Shown here piece by piece: positions 1 to 9,248 of a DNA stretch of 64,000 bases; position 1 is the first letter of the stretch; each line of letters begins with the position of its first letter. Location of the stretch: assembly GCF_003259505.1 (NCBI RefSeq), contig NZ_QLLK01000002.1, forward strand, positions 381,387-445,386, written 5' to 3'. Position numbers and translations under genes: made by a program. Source of the DNA: Algoriphagus yeomjeoni. Lineage in GTDB: Bacteria; Bacteroidota; Bacteroidia; Cytophagales; Cyclobacteriaceae. The notes under the pieces are model-generated. The model was given only the letters and a program-made list of their open reading frames with translations. It was not told where the DNA came from and made no database searches.

Positions 1-30
1 ATACTTGAGGCGTTAGAAGTAGACGATTAA
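1..30 (+). CDS. 3' end of an upstream gene (partial)
   Basis: The first 30 bases read in frame as ILEALEVDD followed by TAA. A strong terminator hairpin follows 20 bases later, which is what the end of a plus-strand gene would look like. The acidic tail is too short to identify a family. It could also be chance, because only nine codons are visible. Confidence 0.35.
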   Translation: MLEALEVDD

Positions 31-50
31 GTAAAAAAGCTATTTCAAGA

Positions 51-84
51 AAAAGGCTATTGGAACAAACCAATAGCCTTTTTT
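51..84. terminator. bidirectional rho-independent terminator
   Basis: A 13-bp perfect stem (arms 51-63 and 70-82) with loop AACAAA has A-runs on the left and T-runs on the right. It can end both the partial upstream plus-strand gene and the minus-strand aldo/keto reductase, whose stop codon lies about 20 bases away. Confidence 0.8.
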
Positions 85-102
85 ATGCTAAATTCTCATT
101 TA

Positions 103-1056
103 CTATACTGTGTCAAATAAGTCTGAAGGTTCATAAGGACTGTTATCTCCTGTGAAAAATGATCCATCAATAAACCGATGGCTAACCCCAATGTCTCTTA
201 ACTCCATCAAATCATGGTCATCCAATTTAATTTTGGCAGCTGCCAAATTTCCTTTTATCCTATCCTTATTCACGGATTTGGGTATTACAGCAATATCTCT
301 TGCAATTGACCAGGCAATTAGAATTTGACCCGCGCCTACTTTATGTTTATCGGCAATCTCTTTTACTACTGGATCAACCAATAATTTCGGATCATTTTCA
401 TGTTTTTCTGCCCTAGAATCAGGTGATCCCAGCGGAGAATATGCAGTCATTAAAATTCCATGCTCAATACAATACTCAACCAATCCATCCTGTGGCAAAT
501 AAGGCTGCATCTCTACTTGATTCATTTCAGGCAGCTGACCGCCAAGTTTCACCAATTCTTTGAGTTTTTCCTGATTGAAATTTGAGACGCCGATGTGTTT
601 GGCATATCCCATTTCCTTCACCACTTGCATAGCTACCCAAGTCTCAGCGATGGAGACCTCATCGTAGGTATAAAAGTCCTCTCTTTCTTTTGGAAAGCCA
701 ACTCCAGCTTTAAAAGCTATTGGCCAATGTATCAGGTATAAATCCACATAATCCAATTTGAGATCGGAAAGTGTCTTTTGCAAAGCAGGCAAAACCTGTT
801 CTTTTTTATGGGAATTATTCCAAAGTTTGGAAGTCACGAAAAGCTCCTCTCGCTTTACTAATCCTTCAGAAATTGCCTTTGCAATCCCCTCTCCCACTTC
901 ATTTTCATTTTGGTAAACGGCCGCGCAATCTATATGTCTGTAACCAGCTTCTATTGCCCAGTAAACAGCCTGGCTTACTTCTCCAGGCTTACTTTTCCAA
1001 GTTCCTAATCCGATTATTGGGAGTTTGTCTCCGTTTTTAAAGCTTAAGTTTTTCAT
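103..1056 (-). CDS. aldo/keto reductase
   Basis: NADPH-dependent reductase of aldehydes or ketones, a cytosolic (alpha/beta)8 barrel. All four catalytic residues of the family are in place: Asp43, Tyr48 (DCAAVYQNE), Lys77 and His110 (LIHWP). GVSNF is at 156-160, and the cofactor-binding segment IPKSVNKDRIKGN is at 258-270. At 317 residues it has the normal family length, with no signal peptide. It stands alone, between the window-edge terminator and an SDR/DUF2867 gene 58 bases upstream. The substrate cannot be read from the sequence; sugar aldehydes or xylose/glyoxal-type reductases are common in this family. Confidence 0.93.
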   Translation of the reverse strand: MKNLSFKNGDKLPIIGLGTWKSKPGEVSQAVYWAIEAGYRHIDCAAVYQNENEVGEGIAKAISEGLVKREELFVTSKLWNNSHKKEQVLPALQKTLSDLKLDYVDLYLIHWPIAFKAGVGFPKEREDFYTYDEVSIAETWVAMQVVKEMGYAKHIGVSNFNQEKLKELVKLGGQLPEMNQVEMQPYLPQDGLVEYCIEHGILMTAYSPLGSPDSRAEKHENDPKLLVDPVVKEIADKHKVGAGQILIAWSIARDIAVIPKSVNKDRIKGNLAAAKIKLDDHDLMELRDIGVSHRFIDGSFFTGDNSPYEPSDLFDTV

Positions 1057-1114
1057 ATGATTTTAAAAATTTAGATTATGGTGTAGGTGAATACTAACAC
1101 GAAAAGCCATGCAT

Positions 1115-2521
1115 TTAATTCACTCGATTCTTTAAATATTTTCTAAATCTATTCATCACCCATAGATGAATTTTAGCTTGGGTATTCACATAAATCAGCC
1201 AAGGAAGTCTTGGGACAAACTCATGAATGGCTGAAATAATATATTTATTATCCAAAACTCCCCGAAATTCCAACCAGCCATGATCAAAGCGCTTCACCAG
1301 CCAGCCACCTGAAATATAAAACAACTGTCGACTTTCTTCACTTCTATCTGGGATCATGGTCAGCTGCAGCATAGGCTTTTTGGTCCACAATAGATAAAAC
1401 ACAATCTCGCCACTTTCGAGCATTTCTCCATTGATCCAGAACTTAAAGAATGAGGGCAGCCAGATATTATAACGCTGGGCAACCCAAGTCGCTGTATCTC
1501 CATGGGTATTAGCCATGCGCTGTATACTTCTCACTGTGTTCTTTACTTTGTCCAGAGGATAAAAGCTTGGACTTTTAAGCTCGATATCAGAATCTAACGC
1601 TGCTCTGACTGACTCTGTATAAGTCAGGTAATCAATATGCTTCTCTTGAAATTTCAATTCTTCAGAAACAGTTAACGTATGCTTTAAGCTTTCCACTAAT
1701 GGAGAAACCAATTGAGGTGGAGATTCTCCAAAAAAGCCTACCCAAAGCTTAGAAAGCCCTAAAGAGAACACTGGAACAGAAAACACCAAACGCTTTTTCC
1801 CAAGCTGTACGGCAGTCAATTCTAGCATTTTTCGATAAGAAATCACTTCTGGGTTTCCAATTTCTATCGCTTCACCAAATACATTCTCATTTCCGACACA
1901 GGTATCAATAATATCTAAAGTATCTCTCAAAGAAATGGGTTGAGTCAAGGATTCTGTCCACTGTGGACACATAAGAACAGGTAAATTCGTTACCAGATTC
2001 TTGATCATATCAAAAGAAGAACCTCCTGGTCCTACAATAATCGAAGCACGGATAGCCGTAAGCTTTGCAGATCTGGAACCTAGGGTTTGTTCAACCTCTA
2101 GGCGACTTCTTAGATGTCTGGATAGACTTTCGCCAGTTTCTTTTGGCAGCAAACCTCCCAAATAGATAATCTGCTTTACTTTGTTTAAATGAGCCGCACG
2201 GCTAAAATTATCTGCAAGTAGCAAATCTGTATCTTCAAAACTCCCTTGATTTAGACGAGTAGAAGCATTCATTGAATGCACTAGATAGATCGCAACATCT
2301 ACCCCATTCAGCACTTGGGTGGTGTTTGAAATTGAATACAATTCCACTTGCTTCCAAGTCACTTCCGGGTAAGGATTGTCTTTTACCTCTTTTCTACTAA
2401 GGGCAATAATATTGTATTTGTGGCGGAAATGGTAAATGAACCAGCGGCCCACATATCCCCCTGCACCAGCAATTGCGACAGTTGGTTTTGAAACAGAAAT
2501 AGGTTGATTAGTTAATTCCAT
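1115..2521 (-). CDS. SDR-type NAD(P)-binding protein with DUF2867 domain
   Basis: Two-part protein of 468 residues. The N-terminal half is an atypical (NmrA/complex-I-like) Rossmann domain with GxxGxxG at Gly19/Gly22/Gly25 (AGAGGYVGRW). The last ~140 residues match the DUF2867 type, rich in Trp and aromatic residues (WVAQRYNIWLPSF, ISGGWLVKRFDHGWLEFRG). This architecture is common in Bacteroidetes and is annotated only as an oxidoreductase or DUF2867 protein; no reaction is established. There is no signal peptide. The start Met is followed by a short polar stretch before the first beta strand. It is separated from the Gfo/Idh/MocA gene upstream by 54 bases and may be co-transcribed with it. 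Confidence 0.85.
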   Translation of the reverse strand: MELTNQPISVSKPTVAIAGAGGYVGRWFIYHFRHKYNIIALSRKEVKDNPYPEVTWKQVELYSISNTTQVLNGVDVAIYLVHSMNASTRLNQGSFEDTDLLLADNFSRAAHLNKVKQIIYLGGLLPKETGESLSRHLRSRLEVEQTLGSRSAKLTAIRASIIVGPGGSSFDMIKNLVTNLPVLMCPQWTESLTQPISLRDTLDIIDTCVGNENVFGEAIEIGNPEVISYRKMLELTAVQLGKKRLVFSVPVFSLGLSKLWVGFFGESPPQLVSPLVESLKHTLTVSEELKFQEKHIDYLTYTESVRAALDSDIELKSPSFYPLDKVKNTVRSIQRMANTHGDTATWVAQRYNIWLPSFFKFWINGEMLESGEIVFYLLWTKKPMLQLTMIPDRSEESRQLFYISGGWLVKRFDHGWLEFRGVLDNKYIISAIHEFVPRLPWLIYVNTQAKIHLWVMNRFRKYLKNRVN

Positions 2522-2575
2522 AATTGAGAGCTTAACTAACCAACCTATTAATTGATGGTCCTGTTCAGGATAAGT

Positions 2576-3946
2576 TTATTTTTCTTCGGCTATTTCCAAA
2601 GCTTCAGTCGTAGTGAAGTATTTGACTATCATATTTGGCACTTCCCATTCAGGCATATTCTTATTGGTGAAATAGTCCAAATACTTCTCAGTTACCTGAG
2701 CAAAATGCGCTTCATGACCATTATGATACTTCTCAGGGATGATCACCTTGTAATTACCGCTGCTGATTTTCTCTAGATCCAATCCAGGAAAACGATCCTG
2801 AAGTTTCTCTTTTACCAAGTTAGTCAAAGCATCATCCTGACCATCCAATAATTCCACATACAAGGTGGCGACATAATTCTCTTTCGCACCTTGCTGGATT
2901 ACCAGGTTAGCTTTTGTACCTCGCATCATACTGTAATGCGTATCGGCAGCACCTTCTGGTGCCTGAAAATTCCAGATCACACTTACTTTAGAATGAACAC
3001 CTTTCAAGGTGTAATTCATTTCCCCATTGCTATTTACACTCAGCTTATTGTCAGCGACGTTTTTCTGAAGAAAATCTGGGAATTCAGCTTTACCAGTTAC
3101 CAATTTAAATTGCTCCAAATCCAAATCAGTTGACCACAGCTTGGCTGTTTGCATTTCCACATCACTTGTATCCAAAGTCACTCCAGGAAAAGCCTCCCAT
3201 TGAATCAAATCCACCAAATGAGTAGTCACATCAACGATCCCTGTTCCTTCTATGTCTGTATCAAAAAACCAATCTGGCCTTACCAGAGGATTTCCCGATA
3301 CATATTTGAAGAAATGGTGCACTGACTCCTTGGTGATTGCTGGATTTTCGAGTGTACCTTTTTCCAATTCCCCAAAAACGGCTGTATCCATACTTAGCTC
3401 TTTTTGCAAAATCGTACTGATCTCAAAGCGCTCTGTCATGATATCATACAGTAACAAATCCTTTTGAGCTGCTTCATCAAAAGCATTAAGCAGCTTTTTG
3501 AATCCATCCTTATTAATCACCAGAGGTTTATCTGCATATACATTGATCCCATTGGAGATAGCTGCAGAGATGTAATCAATCTTACGATCATTTTTCCCCG
3601 CTACCATCATCACATTTCCCGGCTTAGTCGAGATCATTTTCTCCAAATAATCCTCCCCAGTACTTACCTGTAAACTCCAGGCAGTTGGATCCTCTTCCCG
3701 ATTGTTGTAGCCAGAAAGCCGATTCATATAATCTTTCAGTTCTGGTCCTTCCGGAGCAAAAACATAAACGGTAGAATCCACTTGTGGATACATTGATTTG
3801 TGAATCAAGCCAGCATGAAAATGTCCCGGATCAAGGGACATTATCGTAATCTCAGCTGTTGATTCAGGAGCTTCAGTCACAGTTTCTTTATTTTCGCAGG
3901 AAAACAAAATCCCTACCGCAAGAGCTGCTATAGCAGTGTTTTTCAA
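2576..3946 (-). CDS. Gfo/Idh/MocA-like lipoprotein (putative oxidoreductase, exported)
   Basis: 456-residue predicted lipoprotein: signal peptide with lipobox LFSC and lipidated Cys17, so it sits in the periplasm or outer membrane. The fold is recognisable as Gfo/Idh/MocA by NVMMVAGKNDRK and the INVYADKPLVI segment, where the usual EKP is DKP (139-141). The canonical N-terminal GxGxxG is absent; the corresponding loop reads SLDPGHFHAGLI (37-48). The C-terminal half resembles the 'putative oxidoreductase C-terminal' domain found with such lipoproteins. It lies 12 bases after the Tat-exported Gfo/Idh/MocA gene, so the two are probably one operon with the upstream DUF6807 gene. Whether it still binds NAD(P) is uncertain. 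Confidence 0.85.
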   Translation of the reverse strand: MKNTAIAALAVGILFSCENKETVTEAPESTAEITIMSLDPGHFHAGLIHKSMYPQVDSTVYVFAPEGPELKDYMNRLSGYNNREEDPTAWSLQVSTGEDYLEKMISTKPGNVMMVAGKNDRKIDYISAAISNGINVYADKPLVINKDGFKKLLNAFDEAAQKDLLLYDIMTERFEISTILQKELSMDTAVFGELEKGTLENPAITKESVHHFFKYVSGNPLVRPDWFFDTDIEGTGIVDVTTHLVDLIQWEAFPGVTLDTSDVEMQTAKLWSTDLDLEQFKLVTGKAEFPDFLQKNVADNKLSVNSNGEMNYTLKGVHSKVSVIWNFQAPEGAADTHYSMMRGTKANLVIQQGAKENYVATLYVELLDGQDDALTNLVKEKLQDRFPGLDLEKISSGNYKVIIPEKYHNGHEAHFAQVTEKYLDYFTNKNMPEWEVPNMIVKYFTTTEALEIAEEK

Positions 3947-3958
3947 AATATTAGCTTT

Positions 3959-5329
3959 TTAGATTTTTACATAATTAGTGCCATAAGGCGCTCGCTGAGG
4001 TCTCTCCAACATAGAATTAGCCTCATCATCATTGACAAACTTCTCGATGCTAGCATCCCACTCTAATTTTCTTCCCAACTTCATGGAAATGTGTGTCAAT
4101 AAACAAACCGAACAAGAACGGTGGCCTATCTCTACTGGGGAAAGCAATTCGTTATTTCCCTGAATTGCTCCAAGCCAATTGCCATGATGCTCGTCACTTC
4201 GGATCAATTGAATCTCATCTGGACCAATTACTGATTGCAAAATTTTTGGATCTGAAGCATCCAAAGCTCTTGCACTTCGCCCTTGCGCCACAGGATCGGA
4301 AGTAGAAGCGACATAAGAACCTCTTGAGACCCAAATCCATCCTTCCGTACCTTCATATCGAATACCATTTGGATATCCACCGCCAGTATACATAGTAATA
4401 CCATTGTCGTATTCAGCTTTTGCATAAAAATCTCCATGCACATCCCAAAGACCTGACTGTGGAAATTCCGCTACGGCCTGAATAAATCTAGGGCCAGTTA
4501 ATTCAGTATCCATTCCCCAAGCTGCAGAATCATAGTGGTGTTGCCCCCAACCGGTGATCATCCCAGCACCAAACTGCTCTCTTCTCAACCATCCTGGTCT
4601 GCCATAGCCAGTTACTGGGTGAACTCCTATCTCTGTGTACGGCACCTCCGGAGTAGAACCTAACCACATATCGTAATTCAAATTAGAAGGAATTGGCATT
4701 GGAGCAGCCTCAGGACCTGCTGGATCTCCAGGCAGACCAACTTTCACCGTATGAAGTCTACCTATTCTACCATTTCTAACTAGCTCCGCTGCAATTCTAA
4801 ATTGCTCGCTGGATCGCTGCTGAGTACCTAATTGCAATACGGTACCTGATTTTTTTACTGCATTTACTAGTTGTCTTCCTTCTTTGATCGTAAGTGAAGT
4901 TGGCTTTTGTACGTAGACATGTTTACCAGCCAATGAAGCTTCCATTGCCGGCTGTGAATGCCAATGATCCGGAGTACTGATTACTATCGCATCTATATCC
5001 TTATTCAAGAGCATGTCCTTGTAGTCGCCGTATTGTTTCACGTCCAAATAGGCTTTGCCCATTTTTTTGGTGTAATATTCTTCAACTAGTTTTTTCCCAT
5101 CAGCCATACGGTTGCTATCCAAATCGGAAACTGCAATAACTCTTGCAATGTCATGCTGCATTACTCCAGGTAAATCGTGGTCACGTGCAATTCTACCACA
5201 ACCGATTTGACCAATATTTATCTGATTACTAGGGGCATTTTTTCCGAAAACTGAAGCAGGAACAATCGTTGGAAATCCGATCGCTGCACTTGCTAGGGCG
5301 CTGTTCTTAATAAATTCTCTTCTTTTCAT
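3959..5329 (-). CDS. Gfo/Idh/MocA family oxidoreductase, Tat-exported
   Basis: 456-residue enzyme with a twin-arginine signal (KRREFIKNSALASAAIGF) at the start, so it is folded with its cofactor in the cytoplasm and exported. The dinucleotide loop is GCGRIA at 43-48, followed by STPDHWH at 118-124, a hallmark of the secreted subgroup. The EKP motif is changed to QKP (141-143), so the usual catalytic Lys is kept. The family oxidises or reduces sugar and cyclitol hydroxyls with NAD(P). Placed between DUF6807 (185 bases upstream) and a lipoprotein homologue (12 bases downstream), it likely acts on a glycoside or sugar in the periplasm; the substrate is unknown. Confidence 0.9.
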   Translation of the reverse strand: MKRREFIKNSALASAAIGFPTIVPASVFGKNAPSNQINIGQIGCGRIARDHDLPGVMQHDIARVIAVSDLDSNRMADGKKLVEEYYTKKMGKAYLDVKQYGDYKDMLLNKDIDAIVISTPDHWHSQPAMEASLAGKHVYVQKPTSLTIKEGRQLVNAVKKSGTVLQLGTQQRSSEQFRIAAELVRNGRIGRLHTVKVGLPGDPAGPEAAPMPIPSNLNYDMWLGSTPEVPYTEIGVHPVTGYGRPGWLRREQFGAGMITGWGQHHYDSAAWGMDTELTGPRFIQAVAEFPQSGLWDVHGDFYAKAEYDNGITMYTGGGYPNGIRYEGTEGWIWVSRGSYVASTSDPVAQGRSARALDASDPKILQSVIGPDEIQLIRSDEHHGNWLGAIQGNNELLSPVEIGHRSCSVCLLTHISMKLGRKLEWDASIEKFVNDDEANSMLERPQRAPYGTNYVKI

Positions 5330-5514
5330 AAGGTTATTTTTTAAAGGTTATATGGAATCTCGCAGGATCGAATAATCATACTTGTTTGTGACTATTTGTA
5401 GCTGTTTGATTTCATATTTCATAGGGGTTATTGATGCGAGTGTTTTATTTTCTAATTCGAAGTAAAAGCTTAATTCCAAACTGTGAATAAAGGATTTACT
5501 GATTACTTTCCCAA

Positions 5515-6483
5515 TTACTTGACAAATGCTCTCCAATAGGATTCTGCTTCTTCAGCAGTCATTTTTCCATCGTAAACAATCATTCTATATTTCAACGAAT
5601 ACCGCTGATTAGGCTTAATCTCCCAAGATTCATGTCGGATCGGAGTGAACTCGATAAATACATTTCCTTCGCCATTATATTGGTCTTCAGGCCAAACACG
5701 AAGAGGTTCAGGAAAGGCTTTGTTAGTATTATGACTTAGGAAAAGAATTCCGCTTTCTCCTGAGACATCATCCGTTTTGCCTTGTACGATGATCCATTTA
5801 GCATTAGTACCATCTGCAGTCTTGCGGGCATCTCCTTCTGAAGTGAGAATGGTGCTATTGTTCTTTCCCCATTTCTCTGTAGCACGGAATCCAATTCCAC
5901 CACCATAGCGGTAGTCATCAAGTAGAATTCCGCCAGGTATTTTAGTCTGGATTGTAGTGGTGTAATCTACCATATATCGACCTTTATCAGCTGGTTTTAC
6001 TTTAATTCGCAGGTCCTCTTCAATAGCGATTCGCTCAGAATCCGGAGCTTTAAGATCTATGTGATTTTGCCTGACGTTTAGTTCAGCTGCTCCACCTGCT
6101 TCTTTTTTTGAAAGTACTTTGGCAAAATCTACCCTTCCTTTACCATCTCCTAAATTCCAGAAGTCAACCTCTCTACCGGAGATAGTAGCACGAGTCCAAG
6201 GACCCCAAATTCCATAGTGATGATAATGGTCTTTTGGTTGGATTCGTGTAAGTACTTGCCCCGATGGTGATGTTAAAGGATGTATAAAACCAGATTTTGC
6301 AAAATCTTTTTTAATGCCTTCAGGAACGTCTTCTGTGGCTGTTTGGTAAGTCAGAACAGCCTGATTACCAATCACGAAATCAATTCCGTTATCATCCTCT
6401 TTTAACGTTACTTTTTGCCCATACGCCAGCCCCATTAAACATAGGTAAAACACTGGTACGCAGAAAATTCTTTTGAATATCAT
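5515..6483 (-). CDS. DUF6807 (PmoA-like) secreted protein
   Basis: 322 residues with a clear Sec signal peptide (residues 1-22, ending LAYG before Gln23). Recognisable family signatures are FIHPLTSPSG (66-75) and a His-rich DHYHHYGIW (85-93), then RYGGGIGFRATEKWG in the middle. The family has long been labelled 'PmoA', although it has nothing to do with methane oxidation, and is now DUF6807. It recurs beside Gfo/Idh/MocA, ThuA and DUF1080 genes in Bacteroidetes and Planctomycetes, as here. The clustered His could bind metal or sugar; that is inference. It is divergent from the ThuA gene across an 80-base promoter region and heads the minus-strand set that continues with two Gfo/Idh/MocA genes. 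Confidence 0.88.
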   Translation of the reverse strand: MIFKRIFCVPVFYLCLMGLAYGQKVTLKEDDNGIDFVIGNQAVLTYQTATEDVPEGIKKDFAKSGFIHPLTSPSGQVLTRIQPKDHYHHYGIWGPWTRATISGREVDFWNLGDGKGRVDFAKVLSKKEAGGAAELNVRQNHIDLKAPDSERIAIEEDLRIKVKPADKGRYMVDYTTTIQTKIPGGILLDDYRYGGGIGFRATEKWGKNNSTILTSEGDARKTADGTNAKWIIVQGKTDDVSGESGILFLSHNTNKAFPEPLRVWPEDQYNGEGNVFIEFTPIRHESWEIKPNQRYSLKYRMIVYDGKMTAEEAESYWRAFVK

Positions 6484-6563
6484 ATAAAATTCAGGTTATT
6501 GGGATTGAATTTTAAAGATATAGAATTCTCAATTATCGACTAACCCGTTCATCCAATTACCCC

Positions 6564-7490
6564 ATGAAGAAGATTATTATCTACGGAATCGTTTTCCTAG
6601 CCAGTGTAAATTTCGCTCTTGCACAAAACCCTACAGAGATCCCGTTGGATCAAGACTGGAAAGACAAAATCACCGATTTGGCACCAGAAAAAGCCAACTT
6701 CCCATTCAAAAAGAAAAAGAAAATTTTAGTGTTTTCTCTGCATACAGGCTTTTGGCACTGGGTAAATCCTCACACTGCAGCAATGATTGAAATTCTTGGA
6801 GAAAAAAGCGGTGCATTTGATGTAACTACCAGCACAGACGTTGCCATGATGGAAAAAGACAAGCTTAAGGAGTTTGATGCTGTCGTATTTGACAATACCA
6901 ATTCTAAGCCTAAATACAGAAATCTGTTTGTCGATGTATTCAGCGAAGATGCTTCCATGGATAGCGTGGACGTTTGGGCAAAGGCAAAAGAATTGGAGAA
7001 TAACATCATCCAATACGTGAAAAAAGGAGGAGGAATTCTAGTAGTTCATGGTGGAAATACCATGCTAAATAACTCTATGGAGTTTTCCAAACTTACTGGA
7101 GGCAGCTTCGACTATCATACTAAGCAGCAGGCGTTCCAGGTACGAATTGAAGACCCTTCTCACCCATTGACCAAGTCACTACCAGCCGAAGGATACAATC
7201 ACGTGGATGAGCCTTATTTCTACAAAGGAGCTTACGATGACTTGGATTTTCATCCATTGACGTACTTCAACAATGCGGAGATTGAAGGTCAGCGTAAAGG
7301 TCAAGAAAAGACTTCAGGCAAAACTTATGTATCCTGGATCCGAAAAGACGGTAAAGGCAGAGCGATGTACATCTCTACTTCACACAATGCGCAAAGCTTC
7401 GAAAATGCTGATATCCTAGCCTACTTCCTTGATGCACTTCAGTATGTAGCTGGGGATGTAAAAGTGGATGAAACACCTATTGGTAAGTAA
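6564..7490 (+). CDS. ThuA-like glutamine-amidotransferase-fold protein, secreted
   Basis: 308 residues with a Sec signal peptide (MKKIIIYGIVFLASVNFALA). The ThuA fold starts at KKILVFSLHTGFWHW (52-66), with YVKKGGGILVVHGG at 151-164 and DEPYFY at 215-220. ThuA proteins are named from trehalose utilisation in rhizobia; they have a class I glutamine-amidotransferase-like fold, but the nucleophilic Cys elbow is replaced here by VVHGG, and no reaction is firmly established. In this phylum they accompany Gfo/Idh/MocA and 3-keto-sugar enzymes, matching the neighbouring minus-strand genes. It is monocistronic, with a terminator-like hairpin after the stop. Confidence 0.9.
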   Translation: MKKIIIYGIVFLASVNFALAQNPTEIPLDQDWKDKITDLAPEKANFPFKKKKKILVFSLHTGFWHWVNPHTAAMIEILGEKSGAFDVTTSTDVAMMEKDKLKEFDAVVFDNTNSKPKYRNLFVDVFSEDASMDSVDVWAKAKELENNIIQYVKKGGGILVVHGGNTMLNNSMEFSKLTGGSFDYHTKQQAFQVRIEDPSHPLTKSLPAEGYNHVDEPYFYKGAYDDLDFHPLTYFNNAEIEGQRKGQEKTSGKTYVSWIRKDGKGRAMYISTSHNAQSFENADILAYFLDALQYVAGDVKVDETPIGK

Positions 7491-7513
7491 ACAGTATTCA
7501 GTTTTCAGTTTGC

Positions 7514-7570
7514 AAAAGGCAGTGGACCTAATCTCACAATAGGTTATTTTCACTGCTTTTTTAATTTTTT
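7514..7570 (+). terminator. probable terminator after the ThuA gene
   Basis: Nested inverted repeats follow the stop: GCAGTG pairs with CACTGC and, inside, ACCTA with TAGGT. A T-rich tail (CTTTTTTAATTTTTT) runs into the next start codon. The stem is imperfect (bulged), hence moderate confidence. Confidence 0.55.
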
Positions 7571-7574
7571 ACTA

Positions 7575-8759
7575 ATGAATAAAAGACTTTTTGTAGCTAT
7601 AATCTTGATGGCTGTTGTTGCATTTTTTTACAGCAAATATGTGAGGAATGTTCCGGTGGTAATTCCTTTTGAAGTAATCAGAAACTCCATAATTTTTGAT
7701 ATGGAGATCGAGGGGGAAACCTATAATTTTTTCTTTGATACAGGCGCCGGTACTATTGTTTCACCTGAGCTTAAGGATAAACATGGACTAGATTCTATTG
7801 GAAATTATCAGATGATGGATTTTTATGGTAATACTGCAACAATCACTACCTCAACCCTTCCTGAATTAAGGTTAAATCAGCTATCCAAAAAGAACTTAGA
7901 AGTTGCAATTCTAAGGCCACTTCAAAATTTCCAATTTTGCGATATTAAGATAGATGGTATTTTAGGGTTAGAGTATTTTGATGGTAAAGTCATAAAATTA
8001 AACCTCAGAAAAGGTGAACTGACTGTAGCTACTGCTATTACATTTTTAGAGGAAGATTTCGGTTCTCCTCTTCCGCTAACTTACAAACATGGTTTAAAAA
8101 GGACGCATCTTGATATTCATTATTCCGATTCTACATTCTCCGAGAATGTGCTATTTGATACCGGTGCTTTAAATGACTTATTAAGGCTAAGCAATACATC
8201 CCTTCAAAAGCTTTTAAAGGATAGTATTTTAAATACCAATAACATACTGGACACCATTTACATCAATGAAAGTAAAGGTCTGATAGGGGCACAAAATGAT
8301 TCTATAAATTATCGTGTACATATCCCAAAACTAAAAATAAGCGAATATGAGTTTTTGAATCCGGTGGTTAACACTTTTGATTCCTGGAATGAAAGCTCCA
8401 TCCTCGGTGCAGGAATTTTGGCGAAAGGAGTAATTGTCCTGGACTTGCTCAACGATGATTTCTACTTCAAGCCCTATCCCGATGCTATTTTGGATTATCG
8501 AAGTCCTCTTGACTTCCTTACATCAAACGGTAGAGTACTACATGTCAAAGATTCATCCAATGCCTACAAAGCAGGGGTGAAAAAAGGGCATCTATTACGT
8601 GTAGCAAACGGAATAAAACTGGACTCCATGTCGCTATGCGAACAGCAAACTATGGATTGGATTGAATTTTACAATCAAAAAAACATAAAGTTTACATTCG
8701 AATCTGAAGACGGACAAATCATCTATAATTACACCGCCCAAGAACCCGAGAATGACTGA
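7575..8759 (+). CDS. retropepsin-like aspartyl protease with two DTG motifs and C-terminal PDZ
   Basis: 394 residues. An uncleaved N-terminal membrane anchor or signal (residues 4-20) is followed by two retropepsin-like halves. The first carries FFDTGAGT (catalytic Asp at 55) and GILGLEYF (128-135); the second carries FDTGALN (Asp at 195) and ILGAGIL (276-282). A PDZ-like domain fills 318-390 (VKDSSNAYKAGVKKGHLL). Two DTG halves in one chain suggest a pepsin-like pseudo-dimer facing the periplasm, where single-half bacterial relatives must dimerise. Substrates are unknown. It lies 84 bases after the ThuA gene, behind a hairpin, and is probably separately expressed. Confidence 0.85.
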   Translation: MNKRLFVAIILMAVVAFFYSKYVRNVPVVIPFEVIRNSIIFDMEIEGETYNFFFDTGAGTIVSPELKDKHGLDSIGNYQMMDFYGNTATITTSTLPELRLNQLSKKNLEVAILRPLQNFQFCDIKIDGILGLEYFDGKVIKLNLRKGELTVATAITFLEEDFGSPLPLTYKHGLKRTHLDIHYSDSTFSENVLFDTGALNDLLRLSNTSLQKLLKDSILNTNNILDTIYINESKGLIGAQNDSINYRVHIPKLKISEYEFLNPVVNTFDSWNESSILGAGILAKGVIVLDLLNDDFYFKPYPDAILDYRSPLDFLTSNGRVLHVKDSSNAYKAGVKKGHLLRVANGIKLDSMSLCEQQTMDWIEFYNQKNIKFTFESEDGQIIYNYTAQEPEND

Positions 8760-8819
8760 TAAATAAACACATATGTTTATCCCGGCAATCCAAAATCAAC
8801 TATCCAAAATCGCAAATCC

Positions 8820-9161
8820 CTACGCTTTCTTCACAAATTCACTTTTCAACGCCATAGAGCCAAAACCATCGATTTTGCAGTCGATATTGTGATCCCCTTC
8901 CACCAGACGAATGCTTTTTACTTTTGTACCAGCCTTGATTGGTTTTGGAGCTCCTTTTACCGGAAGATCTTTTACGATGGTCACCGCGTCGCCATCCGCC
9001 AAAATGGTCCCGTTCGCATCTTTAACTACTAGTCCTTCAGGTTCTTCATCATTAGAATTTTCCAAAGTCCACACAAAACTGCATTCCGGACAAATCAATT
9101 TACCATCTAATTCATAACCGTAAGGAGACTGACATGCAGGGCAAGGAGGTGTATTTTCCAT
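8820..9161 (-). CDS. yjdM: YjdM/PhnA-family zinc-ribbon protein
   Basis: Small cytosolic protein of 113 residues starting at [10 protein letters not shown]. An in-frame Met nine codons upstream exists, but the zinc ribbon begins immediately after the chosen start, as in the family. Cys7/Cys10 and Cys24/Cys27 (CPAC and CPEC) form the zinc knuckle. The C-terminal ~70 residues are the conserved SH3-like PhnA domain ([33 protein letters not shown]). The family was named from the E. coli phosphonate region but is not needed for phosphonate breakdown; its role is unresolved. No phosphonate genes are near. Confidence 0.9.
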   Translation of the reverse strand: MENTPPCPACQSPYGYELDGKLICPECSFVWTLENSNDEEPEGLVVKDANGTILADGDAVTIVKDLPVKGAPKPIKAGTKVKSIRLVEGDHNIDCKIDGFGSMALKSEFVKKA

Positions 9162-9248
9162 GGGGCGAAGATAAAATATTTTCTTCACCCGAGAAGAAAA
9201 AGCTATCTGCTAAGTAGGGCTACACTGCAGAGCTACATTCTCAGAACC

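Noticed and set aside
5348..5536. 62-codon minus-strand open frame in the spacer before the Gfo/Idh/MocA gene
   Set aside because: It overlaps the end of the DUF6807 gene, has no family resemblance or signal, and lies in ordinary AT-rich spacer; no coding evidence.
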